The translations under genes and the position numbers were made by a program. A model generated the notes under the pieces. That model saw only the letters and a list, made by a program, of their open reading frames with translations. It had not been told where the DNA came from and did not search any database. Shown here one piece after another: positions 36,409 to 46,112 of a stretch of DNA of 64,000 nt (position 1 is its first letter; the number at the start of each line of letters is the position of its first letter). Source of the stretch: Phyllobacterium brassicacearum (GTDB lineage: Bacteria > Pseudomonadota > Alphaproteobacteria > Rhizobiales > Rhizobiaceae). The stretch lies in NCBI RefSeq assembly GCF_003010955.1, contig NZ_PGGO01000003.1:248001-312000 (forward strand). The letters are read 5' to 3'.

Positions 36409-38745
36409 TCAATTTGGCAAGGTGTAGGCGATGACATAGTCCCCTGGTTTCGTGCCGACCGAACCATGACCGCCAGCAACCATGACCACGTACTGCTTGC
36501 CATTCTCCAAGGCGAACGACATCGGCGTAGACTGACCGCCAGCTGGAAGACGTGCTTGCCAAAGCTGCTTGCCGCTCGTCACATCATAGGCGCGGAGATA
36601 ATCATCCACCGCCGCGCCGAGGAAGGCAACGCCACTTGCTGTGACCATCGGACCGCCGATACCAGGAACGCCGACTTTGAACGGCAAGGGTATCGGCGAC
36701 GAGTCCCGCACGGTACCGTTCCGGTGCATATAGGTGATCTTCCCAGTACGCAGATCCGCACCCGCAACATATCCCCAAGGCGGCGCCTGGCAAGGCAGAC
36801 CAAGCGGCGACACAAAGGGCCCCATGACAACCGCATAAGGTGCGCCTTCATTGCGGTTGAGGCCCTGTTCGCTGGCCTTCTTATTGTCCGGCGGCGGGAC
36901 CTCTGCACGGGGGATCAGTCTGGAGGTGAAGGCGAGATAGGTCGGCATGCCGAACATCACCTGGCGCCCCGGATCGACAGCAACCGCTCCCCAGTTGAAT
37001 ACGCCGAAGTTACCTGGATAGATCAATGATCCTTGCAGGGACGGCGGTGTATAGCGCCCCTCGTAACGCAGCTTGAGGAACTCGATGCGGCAGGCAAGCT
37101 GATCGAACATCGAAACGCCCCACATATCCTTGCCGGTCAATGGCTCCGGCATGAAGGTGAGGCCCGAAACCGGCTGCGTCGGCGCGGTGAAGTCGCCTTC
37201 TATAGCGCCGGTCGGCGCCGGCACTTCCTCGATCGGCAGGATCGGCTCGCCGGTCCGGCGGTTGAGAACATAGATATCACCCTGCTTTGTCGGTCCGACC
37301 AAGGCGGGAACAGCGCCGGTCGCAGTGTTGATATCAAGCAGGGTCGGCTGCGCCGGCACATCCATGTCCCAGAGGTCATGGTGAACCGTCTGACGTACCC
37401 ACCGCATCTGGCCGGAATTCAGATCGAGCGCGACGATCGATGATGAAAACTTCTCGACATTTTCGGAACGCCCTGCGCCAAGCTGATCCGGCGTCTGGTT
37501 CCCGAGCGGCACATAGAGCAGTCCGAGCTTTTCATCGGCACTAGAAACCGACCAGCTGTTGGGTGAATTGTGCGTGTAGGTCTGGCCTTCCGGCAGCGGC
37601 GTCGTTACATCGGGATTGCCGGAATCCCAATTCCAGATCAGTGCACCAGTGTTGATATCGAAGGCCCGAATGACACCGGACTGCTCATGGATCGAGTAAT
37701 TGTCGTTGACCGCTCCCCCGACAATAATCTTGCCTGCAGCGATCACTGGCGGCGATGTCGAATAGTAGTAGCCGGCCGGGTTGTAGGGCATGCCGGTTTC
37801 GAGATGCAGCATGCCCTTGTCACCAAAGGACGGACAGATCTGGCCATTGGCAGCATCGAGCGCAATCAGACGTGCATCCGACGTTGGAAGATAGATCCTT
37901 TCGGCGCAGGGTTGTCCGGCAGTTAGCGTCGGGTCCGCATAATAAGAAACGCCGCGGCACGTCTGGTGCTGGCGATCGGGATTCAGACCCACATTGGGAT
38001 CATATTTCCACTTTTCCTTGCCGGTAGCCGCGTCCAGCGCAATCGCCCAATTGTGCGGGGTACATAAATAAAGCGTGTCACGCACCTTCAGCGGTGTCAC
38101 CTGATAGGTGGTTTCTCCTACATCGTCTGGCAGCTTCACGTCGCCAGTCTGGTACTGCCATGCAACCTGCAATGTATTGACGTTTTCCGGCGTGATCTGC
38201 TTGAGCGGTGAATAGCGCTGGCCATAGGGCGTGCGGCCATATTGATGCCAGTCACCCTCCGGCACGTTACCGCCGAGATCCGGTTCGGGAGCAATGACCT
38301 CTTTGCTCAGTTCCCCGACGATCTGCTGAGGATCCTGCGTCATCGAATACCCGGCAACCCCAAGCGCCGCGAGCACCGCGACAGCCAGCGGAATTGCCGG
38401 ACCCCATGCCGACGGCGCCCTGTCTTCTTCCTCATTCAGTCCACGGCGCACCCACGGGGTCAGCAGCCAGAGCCCGAGCAGCATGATGACGCCGCCGCGC
38501 GGCGCAAGCTGCCACCAGTCGAACCCGATCTCCCAGATTGCCCAGCCGAGCGTGCCGACGACCAGTATCGCATAGACCAACATCGCAGAGCTGCGCTTGC
38601 GGAACAGAAGTACGCACGTAATCAGGAAGGCAATTGCGGCCAGGATGTAGTACCAGCTGCCACCAAGTATCGCCAGCCAGACACCACCGACACCAAGGGC
38701 CGCACCGATGAGGAAGAATATGAGAGCCGTCAGAGTGATTGCCAT
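36409..38745 (-). CDS. gcd: Membrane-bound PQQ-dependent glucose/quinate-type dehydrogenase
   Basis: A 778-residue quinoprotein. The first ~145 residues hold about five membrane helices; the rest is an eight-bladed PQQ propeller in the periplasm with repeated tryptophan-docking motifs (ALDAATGKEKWKYDPN, ALDLNSGQMRWVRQTVHHDLWDMD, AYDVTSGKQLWQARLPAGG). This matches the GCD/QuiA family, which oxidises sugars or quinate/shikimate and feeds ubiquinone. Glucose is the most common substrate, but the sequence alone does not decide it. No pqq synthesis genes are in the window. Single-gene unit with about 250 bp free on either side. Confidence 0.9.
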   Translation of the reverse strand: MAITLTALIFFLIGAALGVGGVWLAILGGSWYYILAAIAFLITCVLLFRKRSSAMLVYAILVVGTLGWAIWEIGFDWWQLAPRGGVIMLLGLWLLTPWVRRGLNEEEDRAPSAWGPAIPLAVAVLAALGVAGYSMTQDPQQIVGELSKEVIAPEPDLGGNVPEGDWHQYGRTPYGQRYSPLKQITPENVNTLQVAWQYQTGDVKLPDDVGETTYQVTPLKVRDTLYLCTPHNWAIALDAATGKEKWKYDPNVGLNPDRQHQTCRGVSYYADPTLTAGQPCAERIYLPTSDARLIALDAANGQICPSFGDKGMLHLETGMPYNPAGYYYSTSPPVIAAGKIIVGGAVNDNYSIHEQSGVIRAFDINTGALIWNWDSGNPDVTTPLPEGQTYTHNSPNSWSVSSADEKLGLLYVPLGNQTPDQLGAGRSENVEKFSSSIVALDLNSGQMRWVRQTVHHDLWDMDVPAQPTLLDINTATGAVPALVGPTKQGDIYVLNRRTGEPILPIEEVPAPTGAIEGDFTAPTQPVSGLTFMPEPLTGKDMWGVSMFDQLACRIEFLKLRYEGRYTPPSLQGSLIYPGNFGVFNWGAVAVDPGRQVMFGMPTYLAFTSRLIPRAEVPPPDNKKASEQGLNRNEGAPYAVVMGPFVSPLGLPCQAPPWGYVAGADLRTGKITYMHRNGTVRDSSPIPLPFKVGVPGIGGPMVTASGVAFLGAAVDDYLRAYDVTSGKQLWQARLPAGGQSTPMSFALENGKQYVVMVAGGHGSVGTKPGDYVIAYTLPN

Positions 38746-38993
38746 GGGTCAAGAGTCCTTTTCCAAGCTCAATCAGTATCTTATGGAACTGTGACATGCG
38801 GCTGCGAACGCGCCGGCGGCTGCCAGAGTCTGTCTGATCAAATGGGTAGGCTCTAAATCCGGGGGACGCAATATCGGCGGGCGAATATTCAACTGCAAGT
38901 TTCAGGGGAATACGCCCGCCCTAGATTGGCCGTTCTCTTTTTGTATCGCTTTTAAACTGGTTTTTCGGAGCCGAATCACTACATTGGGAGCAA

Positions 38994-41435
38994 ATGTCCG
39001 GATTGCCCGACGATATTCCTTTTTTTGATGAACCTGATCTGCCAAGGCAGCCCTCGGGCATAGCCGCGCGCGCCATGCAGGCCCGCGGCGCCCCGCCCTA
39101 TTTGGCGGGCCTTAATCCAGAACAGCGACTTGCAGTTGAAACGACTGAAGGGCCGGTTCTCGTTCTGGCTGGCGCTGGCACGGGCAAGACCCGCGTCCTG
39201 ACATCCCGGATTGCGCATATCCTGTCGCTCGGCAAGGCCTGGCCAAGCCAGATTCTGGCCGTCACCTTCACCAACAAGGCCGCACGCGAGATGAAGGAGC
39301 GTATCGGCGTTCTGGTCGGCGGGGCCGTGGAAGGCATGCCGTGGCTCGGCACTTTCCACTCCATCGGCGTCAAGCTTTTGCGCCGGCACGCGGAACTGGT
39401 CGGCCTGAAGTCCGATTTCACCATTCTCGACACGGATGACGTCGTCCGCCTGATCAAGCAGATCATCCAGGCAGAAGGCCTCGACGACAAACGCTGGCCT
39501 GCCAAGCAGTTTGCGCTCATGATCGACGGCTGGAAGAACAAGGGGCTCGGCCCTTCGGAAATACCGGAGGGAGATGCGCGCGCCTTTGCCAATGGCAAGG
39601 GTCGGGAACTCTATACCGCATATCAGAACCGGCTGAAGACGCTGAACGCCTGCGATTTCGGCGACCTGCTCTGTCATCCCATACGGATGTTCCGCGCCTA
39701 TCCGGATGTGCTGAAAGAATATCACGCCAAGTTTCGCTATATCCTCGTCGACGAGTATCAGGACACCAACACGGCGCAATATATGTGGCTGCGTCTGATC
39801 GCGCAGGGGTCGAAGAATGTCTGCTGTGTTGGCGATGATGACCAGTCGATTTACGGCTGGCGCGGCGCGGAGGTGGACAATATCCTGCGGTTCGAGAAGG
39901 ATTTTCCCGGTGCGGTCGTCATCCGGCTGGAGCGTAATTATCGCTCGACAGCGCATATTCTCGGCACCGCCTCTTTCCTCATCTCGCACAATGAGGGGCG
40001 GCTCGGTAAAACCCTGTTCACCGATGCGGCCAATCCCGAAGACGCCAAGGTCAATGTGCATGCGGCGTGGGACAGCGAAGAGGAAGCCCGTGCCGTCGGC
40101 GAGGAGATCGAACAGGCCCAGCGCAGGGGTCACAATCTCAACGACATGGCGATACTGGTGCGCGCCTCGTTCCAGATGCGCGAGTTCGAAGACCGTTTCG
40201 TCACGCTCGGGCTGAATTACCGGGTCGTTGGCGGCCCGCGGTTTTATGAACGTCTCGAAATCCGTGACGCTCTGGCCTATTTCCGCGTTGTAGCTCAAGG
40301 GGCGGACGACCTGGCACTCGAACGCATCATCAACACGCCCAAGCGCGGCCTTGGCGAAGCGGCCATCCGCCAAGTGCATGATTATGCCCGGGCCCGCGAC
40401 ATCAGCATGCTCGACGCGGCAACCGACCTCATCGAAACGGAAGAGCTCAAGCCAAAGCCGCGTTCCGCGCTACGCGAGGTGGTGGAAAACTTCAGGCGCT
40501 GGCAGTCCCAGATCGAGTCCACGCCGCACACAGAACTGGCCGAAAAGATCCTCGACGAATCCGGCTACACGGCAATGTGGCAGGCAGACCGGTCGGCGGA
40601 AGCGCCGGGGCGTCTGGAAAACCTGAAGGAATTGATCCGCTCCATGGAGGAGTATGAGTCGCTGCGCTCGTTCCTCGAGCACGTCGCGCTGGTCATGGAT
40701 GCGGAGCAGAACGAAAACCTCGATGCAGTCAACATCATGACGCTGCACTCGGCCAAAGGTCTTGAATTCGAGACCGTGTTTCTTCCCGGCTGGGAAGAGG
40801 GTCTTTTCCCGCACCAGCGTTCGCTGGATGAAGGCGGCCGATCGGGTCTCGAGGAAGAACGGCGTCTCGCCTATGTCGGCCTGACCCGCGCCAAGAAGAA
40901 TTTGCACATCTGGTTCGTCTCCAATCGGCGCATTCATGGCCTCTGGCAATCCACCATCCCTTCCCGCTTCCTTGAGGAACTGCCCGAAGCGCATGTGGAA
41001 GTTGTGTCGACAGGCGATTCCTATGGGGGTTACGGCGGCCGGGGCGGCTACGGCCAATCGCGGTTCGATCGCGCCGATCCTTTCGAGAACAGCTATTCGA
41101 CACCAGGCTGGCAGCGCGCCCAGCAGCACCGCTCCGATGCAACCCGCAACAACTGGGGCTCACGCTCCGGCGCGCGCGTCGAGCGCATCGGTTATGGCGA
41201 AACGGATTCAGGCCACGGTGCCGGGCGCGGCTCGGTCAAGGGCCGTACCATCGACGGCGAACTGGTGGCCAAATCTGTCAGTGAAACACCATCGAATTTC
41301 GACGTCGGCGATCGCGTGTTCCACATTAAATTCGGCAATGGCAATGTTTCGTCGATCGAAGGCAACAAACTGACGATCGATTTCGACAAGGCCGGCCAGA
41401 AACGGGTGCTGGATAGTTTCGTGAAGGGCATTTGA
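38994..41435 (+). CDS. uvrD: UvrD/PcrA-type DNA helicase
   Basis: An 813-residue superfamily 1A helicase. Walker A is GAGTGKT (60-66), Walker B is the VDEYQDTN motif (about 249), followed by GDDDQSIYGWRGA, LERNYRS, and near the C-terminus TLHSAKGLEFETVFLPGWEEGLFPHQRS and YVGLTRAKK. The tail contains a Gly/Tyr-rich linker and a Tudor-like domain (FDVGDRVFHIKFGNGNV) as in PcrA. It works in excision repair and in clearing RecA or RNA polymerase from DNA. GGGAG precedes the ATG. Confidence 0.95.
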   Translation: MSGLPDDIPFFDEPDLPRQPSGIAARAMQARGAPPYLAGLNPEQRLAVETTEGPVLVLAGAGTGKTRVLTSRIAHILSLGKAWPSQILAVTFTNKAAREMKERIGVLVGGAVEGMPWLGTFHSIGVKLLRRHAELVGLKSDFTILDTDDVVRLIKQIIQAEGLDDKRWPAKQFALMIDGWKNKGLGPSEIPEGDARAFANGKGRELYTAYQNRLKTLNACDFGDLLCHPIRMFRAYPDVLKEYHAKFRYILVDEYQDTNTAQYMWLRLIAQGSKNVCCVGDDDQSIYGWRGAEVDNILRFEKDFPGAVVIRLERNYRSTAHILGTASFLISHNEGRLGKTLFTDAANPEDAKVNVHAAWDSEEEARAVGEEIEQAQRRGHNLNDMAILVRASFQMREFEDRFVTLGLNYRVVGGPRFYERLEIRDALAYFRVVAQGADDLALERIINTPKRGLGEAAIRQVHDYARARDISMLDAATDLIETEELKPKPRSALREVVENFRRWQSQIESTPHTELAEKILDESGYTAMWQADRSAEAPGRLENLKELIRSMEEYESLRSFLEHVALVMDAEQNENLDAVNIMTLHSAKGLEFETVFLPGWEEGLFPHQRSLDEGGRSGLEEERRLAYVGLTRAKKNLHIWFVSNRRIHGLWQSTIPSRFLEELPEAHVEVVSTGDSYGGYGGRGGYGQSRFDRADPFENSYSTPGWQRAQQHRSDATRNNWGSRSGARVERIGYGETDSGHGAGRGSVKGRTIDGELVAKSVSETPSNFDVGDRVFHIKFGNGNVSSIEGNKLTIDFDKAGQKRVLDSFVKGI

Positions 41436-41444
41436 GCGAATTGC

Positions 41445-42293
41445 TCACCGGTCCTCCTTACCCCTCAAACAAGCAGTCTCCATGCACCCAGCCGGAAAAA
41501 TCCGGCTTCTCGTCCTTCGCCAGAACCGACACATAACGCCACTTGCTTCGTTCGAGACAACCTTTGTCCCATCGGGCAACGGCGTTGGCCTGACTAACGC
41601 GAACGAGGCTCCGGCGCCGCAGCGGATGTTCAGGCCGCTGCTTGAACGGACCACCGTGATCGCGCCGCCATTTTCGGCCTTTCCCCGTACTTTTGCCTTG
41701 AATGCCTCCATGTCCCAGGCAGGACCCGGGTCGGACTTGCGGCCGGGCGCGATATCGTCGTGGCCGACGATGTCTTCGATGGCGTATTCAGCGCAAATCG
41801 CGCGTGCGGCGGCAACCTCTGCCTCAAGCTGAGCAGGTGTGTAGACTTCCCAACCACAATCCGGCATCCCGAATTTGTGGCGTGCCTCGATTACCTTCGA
41901 GCCGTCAACTGCAGCCCCGGTCCAAGAAATCCAGCCATCGGCAGCCTTGTTGATCGGCCCCCAGTTTTCGATCTCGATACCGATTGCATCCGTGTTCAAT
42001 CCCGAAAACCGCGCGCCGCTTTTGTCGGTCCATTGGCTCTTACCCGCGTGCCAGGCGACAACATTGAACGGAACGCACTGAGTCACCGAACCATCGCGGC
42101 GGACAACGAGATGCGCCGAAACATTGGCTGTCTCCTGGGAAAAGTACCTCGCAATGTCAGCATCCGGGCCGCTGGCGGTATAGTGGATAACAAGGAATTT
42201 GGGCTTCAACTCACCGCCAATATTGGGCGATCCGACGAACTTCACATTAGAAGAGCCAGCTCGAAGTCTATGATTCTTTACGCGAAAGGTCAT
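41445..42293 (-). CDS. N-acetylmuramoyl-L-alanine amidase with frameshifted SH3 domain
   Basis: A zinc amidase of the Ami_2/AmpD fold: FLVIHYTASGP (His ligand), GIEIENWG (catalytic Glu) and VGHDDIAPGRKSDPGP (His and Asp ligands) are intact in the first ~190 residues. The C-terminal bacterial SH3 domain begins LNIRCGAGASF but the frame breaks after about VVSNEASG; another frame carries the expected KWRYVSVLAKDEKPDFSGWVHG and ends at 41458. The shift equals one lost base. The catalytic domain should still fold; loss of SH3 would impair wall binding. It cuts the amide between muramic acid and the stem peptide. The ATG at 42293 follows AAAGG. Confidence 0.8.
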   Translation of the reverse strand: MTFRVKNHRLRAGSSNVKFVGSPNIGGELKPKFLVIHYTASGPDADIARYFSQETANVSAHLVVRRDGSVTQCVPFNVVAWHAGKSQWTDKSGARFSGLNTDAIGIEIENWGPINKAADGWISWTGAAVDGSKVIEARHKFGMPDCGWEVYTPAQLEAEVAAARAICAEYAIEDIVGHDDIAPGRKSDPGPAWDMEAFKAKVRGKAENGGAITVVRSSSGLNIRCGAGASFALVRPTPLPDGTKVVSNEASGVMCRFWRRTRSRIFPAGCMETACLRGKEDR

Positions 42294-42413
42294 AATCAAA
42301 CCTTTGAAAAGTTTGATCTATTCTGCATCAGAGAAAGCGGGATTGAAATTGGCCAATAGTATGACATGCCGTCCGTAGATAAACGGCACCTGCTACGCGG
42401 ATTGCCGGAAACC

Positions 42414-42896
42414 CTATTCGGGCTTGCCCTTTGCCCAAGTGACGTTGCCAGCAAACAGCGGAATCGTCGAAATCGATGTCTTTGCCGAACCGTCCTGGAC
42501 CTGGCTGGCATGAGCAAGATAGATCAGTGAATTGTTCGGCTTGTCATAGATCCGCGTGATGATGAGTTTCTTCCAGATCAGGCTCGTCCGTTCGGAGAAC
42601 ACGCGCTCTCCACCCTCATCCAACTCGATATCATCGATCGTGATCGGGCCGGTCTGCTGGCAGGAAATAGAGGCATTCGAAGGATCTTCGAACCAGTTGC
42701 CCTTCTGCAGCCTGTCGATCACGCCACGCGAAAACGAGGCGAGATGACAGGTAACTCCCTGCACTTTCGGATCAGTGACGGCATCGATGATAATGTCATT
42801 GCCGAACCAGTCGACGCCAACCTTGCCCACCTCTTCCGCCTGTGCAGGCAGGATTGCAGCGCCTAGAAAGGCAAGGCCAGCCAGAATACGCTTCAT
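42414..42896 (-). CDS. creA: CreA family periplasmic protein
   Basis: A 160-residue protein with a signal peptide (LAGLAFLGAAILPAQA) and the CreA body: VGVDWFGNDIIIDAVTDPKVQGVTCHLASF, then FEDPSNASISCQQTGPI, with the conserved Cys residues, and a C-terminal YLAHASQVQDGSAKTSISTIPL. The function of CreA is unknown. I took the ATG at 42896, which has AGGAG upstream; the frame upstream of it has no signal-like features. Confidence 0.92.
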   Translation of the reverse strand: MKRILAGLAFLGAAILPAQAEEVGKVGVDWFGNDIIIDAVTDPKVQGVTCHLASFSRGVIDRLQKGNWFEDPSNASISCQQTGPITIDDIELDEGGERVFSERTSLIWKKLIITRIYDKPNNSLIYLAHASQVQDGSAKTSISTIPLFAGNVTWAKGKPE

Positions 42897-42969
42897 CAAA
42901 AATCTCCTGGGGTTGGTTACAGGTGCCAGAAACAGTTGGATACTCCGCCGGGAGATTGCAAGCCGCGTT

Positions 42970-43614
42970 TCATCCCGCTCCTCGCGTTTCCCATTTCGCC
43001 AGAAAATTCTCGATGCTGAGCGACTGGATGTCGGGGATGGCTTCGAAAATCGTGGCAGATGGCCAATCCCACCATTCAAGTTGGAGCAGGCGGGCGGTAA
43101 CGTCGTCCGAGAAACGCGGGCGGATCAATCGCGCAGGATTGCCTGCGACGATGGTGTAGGGCGCGACGTCCCTTGTAACCACCGCATTCGCCCCGATGAC
43201 GGCCCCGTGCCCGATCTTGACGGCTGGCATGATAACCGCGCCATGGCCGATCCACACGTCATGGCCAATGTTGACCCGCTTGGCTTGCCGCCGCGCGCGA
43301 AAGGCATTGTCGATGCCTTGGTAGCGAAAGAATTCGTTCGGCCGATAGCTGATCTTGTGTGTGGTCAGCCGCTCCATCGGGTGTTCAAGAGCATTGATGC
43401 GCACATTCGACGCAATTGAGCAGAAGCGGCCGATATCGGCATAGATGCCCTCGCTGTGACGCTCGAAATAGGTGAAATCACCCGCCGTTACGTCGCGCAA
43501 AATAACACGCTCCCCGACTTCGGCGTATTTGCCGAGTTTGACGCCCTTCAGCTGCGCGCTCGGGTGGATGCGTGGCTGGTCGTTCTGGAAGCGGAGATCG
43601 TCAGTATCAGCCAT
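42970..43614 (-). CDS. Hexapeptide-repeat acyltransferase (phosphonate-linked XAT type)
   Basis: A 214-residue left-handed beta-helix acyltransferase. The hexapeptide repeats run through residues ~15-175 (VKLGKYAEVGERVIL, IGRFCSIASNVRINALEHPMER, NIGHDVWIGHGAVIMPAVKIGHGAVIGANAVVTRDVAPYTIVAGNPAR). The C-terminal WWDWPSATIFEAIPDIQSLSIENFL resembles the transferase family often encoded in phosphonate (phn) clusters. No phn gene is visible here, so the substrate is open. The His of IGHDVW is the usual catalytic base. Confidence 0.85.
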   Translation of the reverse strand: MADTDDLRFQNDQPRIHPSAQLKGVKLGKYAEVGERVILRDVTAGDFTYFERHSEGIYADIGRFCSIASNVRINALEHPMERLTTHKISYRPNEFFRYQGIDNAFRARRQAKRVNIGHDVWIGHGAVIMPAVKIGHGAVIGANAVVTRDVAPYTIVAGNPARLIRPRFSDDVTARLLQLEWWDWPSATIFEAIPDIQSLSIENFLAKWETRGAG

Positions 43615-43740
43615 CGTATTCTCAAAAAAAGTTCGGGCAATTCTTTTGCATAAAAAGAAACGGCATGGCAATTCACACGATGAAAACGACGCCGCTCATA
43701 CCCGTTCCCTGGCTATCGATCCTGCTAAATGCGCACTAAC

Positions 43741-44103
43741 CTAGATACCTTCTCGGGTCGTCACGCCCATGAATGCGCCTTTGGCGTTGTAACGGCACAC
43801 GAACTTCTTGATACCCTCGCTGCCCCGGTCGACCTCCCCGTCGATCGTCAAACCGTAAGCTTGCTTTACCGGCGGATTGATCTTCACGTTTTGAGGCCGG
43901 GTTCCATAGATTCCGGCAACCTCGCCAAGGCAATTGGCAGGCTGATTGACCTTCCTCAAAGTTGCGCCCTTTGTGGTCAATGTGACTGGTGGTGCTTCAA
44001 AGATGGTATCCGGTGCTATCATCGGCGTCCCGCTCACTTTCGCCATTGTGCAGCCGCCAAGCACAATCGTGGCGGCAACAACCGCCAAACCAATGTTTCG
44101 CAT
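43741..44103 (-). CDS. Small lipoprotein of unknown function
   Basis: A 120-residue protein with a lipobox ending VLGGC (C18), so probably anchored in a membrane as a lipoprotein. The mature part has two further Cys residues (NCLGEVAG and FVCRYNAKG) that may pair. No family recognised. It is a single gene, with 180 bp to the divergent SCO1 unit. Confidence 0.7.
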   Translation of the reverse strand: MRNIGLAVVAATIVLGGCTMAKVSGTPMIAPDTIFEAPPVTLTTKGATLRKVNQPANCLGEVAGIYGTRPQNVKINPPVKQAYGLTIDGEVDRGSEGIKKFVCRYNAKGAFMGVTTREGI

Positions 44104-44284
44104 TTTCGCTTTCCCCCGTTTGAACGCATTATTTGTTTGAAGAATAACATGTCCAATTTGAAATGTTTAGCAGTGTTGATACGGTCGAAAATGGCGAAAG
44201 AGCAGGTTCTTTGCTGGGTCAACCGAAATAATTAGTGCCGATCTTTGCTTTGCATAAACAACATCGAGGTCCTATATTCGGACC

Positions 44285-44446
44285 ATGAAAACATCATCGT
44301 CCATTAGCGCACCACGAATGGTGCTTTATGCAGCGCTAGCACTGGGCGCTGCGGCGGCTTCAGGGCTGACCTTTGCCGCATGGTTCAACCAGGGCGATTC
44401 CATCTTCCTGTCCCTCATCAATGCGGGCCTGGCGTGGTGTATGTAA
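44285..44446 (+). CDS. Small membrane protein upstream of SCO1
   Basis: A 53-residue open frame with one hydrophobic segment (MVLYAALALGAAAASGLTFAAW) and a C-terminal tail that ends LINAGLAWCM. It stands 28 bp before the SCO1-like gene on the same strand. Small proteins of this kind ending in a Trp-Cys motif are common before SCO1/senC genes in rhizobia, as far as I recall. A link to copper delivery is only inferred from position. Confidence 0.65.
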   Translation: MKTSSSISAPRMVLYAALALGAAAASGLTFAAWFNQGDSIFLSLINAGLAWCM

Positions 44447-44474
44447 CCGCCGCGCAGCCTTAAGGTTTATTTCC

Positions 44475-45068
44475 ATGAACAAACGACTGCTGCCCTTGTT
44501 GATTGTGGCAATTGCACTTCTTGCGGCCGCGGTGGGCTGGGTCACGTTCCAGTCGTCCCGCCAGACGGCGATTGGTGGCAGCCAGGGCCCATTCGGAACG
44601 CCGTTCCAGCTGACGACCATGAATGACGAGCCGATTACCGAGGCAGCGTTCCGGGAGAAGCCATCAGCTGTCTTTTTCGGCTTCACCCATTGTCCAGACG
44701 TTTGCCCGACGACATTGTTCGAACTCGACGGCTGGCTGAAGCAGCTGGGCACGGAAGGCACGAATATCAATGCGTACTTCGTTACTGTGGATCCGGAACG
44801 CGACACGGCAGCTGTGCTGAAGTCATATGTTACCAATGTTTCCGACCGCATCATGGGTGTCACCGGAGATCCCGACAAGATGGCGGCCATGCTCAAGGGC
44901 TACAGCGTCTACGCGCGCAAGGTTGCAGCAGAGGGCGGTGACTACAGCATGGATCATACGGCCTCGATCTTTCTTCTGGACAGCAAGGGCGGTTTCTTCG
45001 GCACCATTGCCTATGGCGAAAATCCTGATACGGCTGTCGAGAAATTGAAACGTCTCGCCGACAGCTGA
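44475..45068 (+). CDS. SCO1/SenC copper chaperone
   Basis: A 197-residue membrane-anchored thioredoxin-fold protein. One N-terminal hydrophobic segment (6-24) is followed by the copper site [10 protein letters not shown] (C73, C77) and the third ligand H161 in MDHTASIF. It delivers copper to the CuA site of cytochrome c oxidase at the periplasmic face. The ATG at 44475 begins the signal anchor; the frame extends upstream but overlaps the preceding small gene. prmA follows by 23 bp. Confidence 0.93.
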   Translation: MNKRLLPLLIVAIALLAAAVGWVTFQSSRQTAIGGSQGPFGTPFQLTTMNDEPITEAAFREKPSAVFFGFTHCPDVCPTTLFELDGWLKQLGTEGTNINAYFVTVDPERDTAAVLKSYVTNVSDRIMGVTGDPDKMAAMLKGYSVYARKVAAEGGDYSMDHTASIFLLDSKGGFFGTIAYGENPDTAVEKLKRLADS

Positions 45069-45091
45069 GAGTATCCGAAAGCCACTGCCCG

Positions 45092-45988
45092 ATGACTACC
45101 CAGACCCGCCTCTTCCTGACCGCCGGCAAGATCGAAGCCGAGCGTGTATTCGCTCTGCTTGAACGCGCCTTCGAGGACGACGGCCTGCCAATCTCCACCT
45201 CGGAGATCGATGAAGATCGCGAGATATTCGAGGTCTCGGTCTATACGTTCGAGCCGGACGAGATCGAGCCTCGCATAAGGGATGCACTCGGCAGCGATAC
45301 CTTTGGCCTGGAACTCAAGCGCGAACAGGTGCCGGACATCGACTGGGTAGCGCATTCGCTGGAAGGCCTGAAACCCGTTCGCGCCGGCCGGTTCTTTGTG
45401 CATGGCTCGCACGACCGCGGCAAACGCCGCGTCAATGATCTCGCTATCGAGATCGACGCGGGGCTCGCCTTCGGTACCGGCCATCATGGAACGACGTCAG
45501 GCTGTCTCGACATGATCGGCGAAGTCATCCGGCGTGAACATCCGCGCAACGCGTTGGATCTCGGGACCGGCAGCGCGGTCCTCGCCATCGGCATTGCCAA
45601 ACTTGCACCGATTCCGGTTCTCGCCACGGATATCGACCCGATCGCCGTCGCAGTCGCGCAGGACAATGTGGTGAAGAACGGCGTTGCATCACGAGTCCAG
45701 ACGGAGACTGCGACTGGCTTCCATCATCCGGCGATGCGCTTTGCAGCACCGTTCGAACTGATCGTCGCCAATATACTCGCACGACCATTGATGCAGCTGG
45801 CACCCGAAATGCGCCGGCATCTTGCCTGGGGCGGTTCGCTCATTCTTTCAGGAATTCTCGAAACACAGCGCGAAAAGGTTCTCGCCGCCTATCGCGTGCA
45901 GGGACTGTTCCACCAGAAAACGCTGCGCCGCGAAGGCTGGGTTACGCTGCACCTGAAAGCGAATGCGGTACTCAAACGTAATAGTTGA
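45092..45988 (+). CDS. prmA: Ribosomal protein L11 methyltransferase PrmA
   Basis: SAM-dependent methyltransferase that modifies ribosomal protein L11. The 298-residue protein has an N-terminal substrate domain, the linker [21 protein letters not shown] motif [14 protein letters not shown], and [17 protein letters not shown], all typical. It lies downstream of the SCO1 gene and upstream of aminopeptidase P. Its 3' end overlaps by 17 bp the end of a small gene on the other strand. Confidence 0.95.
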   Translation: MTTQTRLFLTAGKIEAERVFALLERAFEDDGLPISTSEIDEDREIFEVSVYTFEPDEIEPRIRDALGSDTFGLELKREQVPDIDWVAHSLEGLKPVRAGRFFVHGSHDRGKRRVNDLAIEIDAGLAFGTGHHGTTSGCLDMIGEVIRREHPRNALDLGTGSAVLAIGIAKLAPIPVLATDIDPIAVAVAQDNVVKNGVASRVQTETATGFHHPAMRFAAPFELIVANILARPLMQLAPEMRRHLAWGGSLILSGILETQREKVLAAYRVQGLFHQKTLRREGWVTLHLKANAVLKRNS

Positions 45989-46112
45989 TGTGTCTGGTTC
46001 TCTCGCGCGCTCCATCAATGGGCCGCACGACATATCGGCTCATCTGGGCGGTTCGGTACGCAATCAGATTTTCGAGTGCTGTCTTGAAAAACCCGCGGAT
46101 CCTGTGTGCCAT
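45972..46112 (-). CDS. Predicted 46-residue basic protein convergent with prmA
   Basis: An open frame of 46 codons that starts right after the strong site GGAGATGAGAG. The product begins [21 protein letters not shown] and is basic and amphipathic, with several Arg and Tyr. It overlaps the last 17 bases of prmA on the opposite strand. Size alone cannot prove it, but the ribosome site and the sensible composition argue for a real small protein. No family recognised. Confidence 0.5.
   Translation of the reverse strand: MAHRIRGFFKTALENLIAYRTAQMSRYVVRPIDGARERTRHINYYV

Noticed and set aside
38979-40379. A 466-codon open frame on the minus strand
   Set aside because: It is fully antisense to the clear uvrD gene, has no recognisable domain and arises from GC-rich codon structure.
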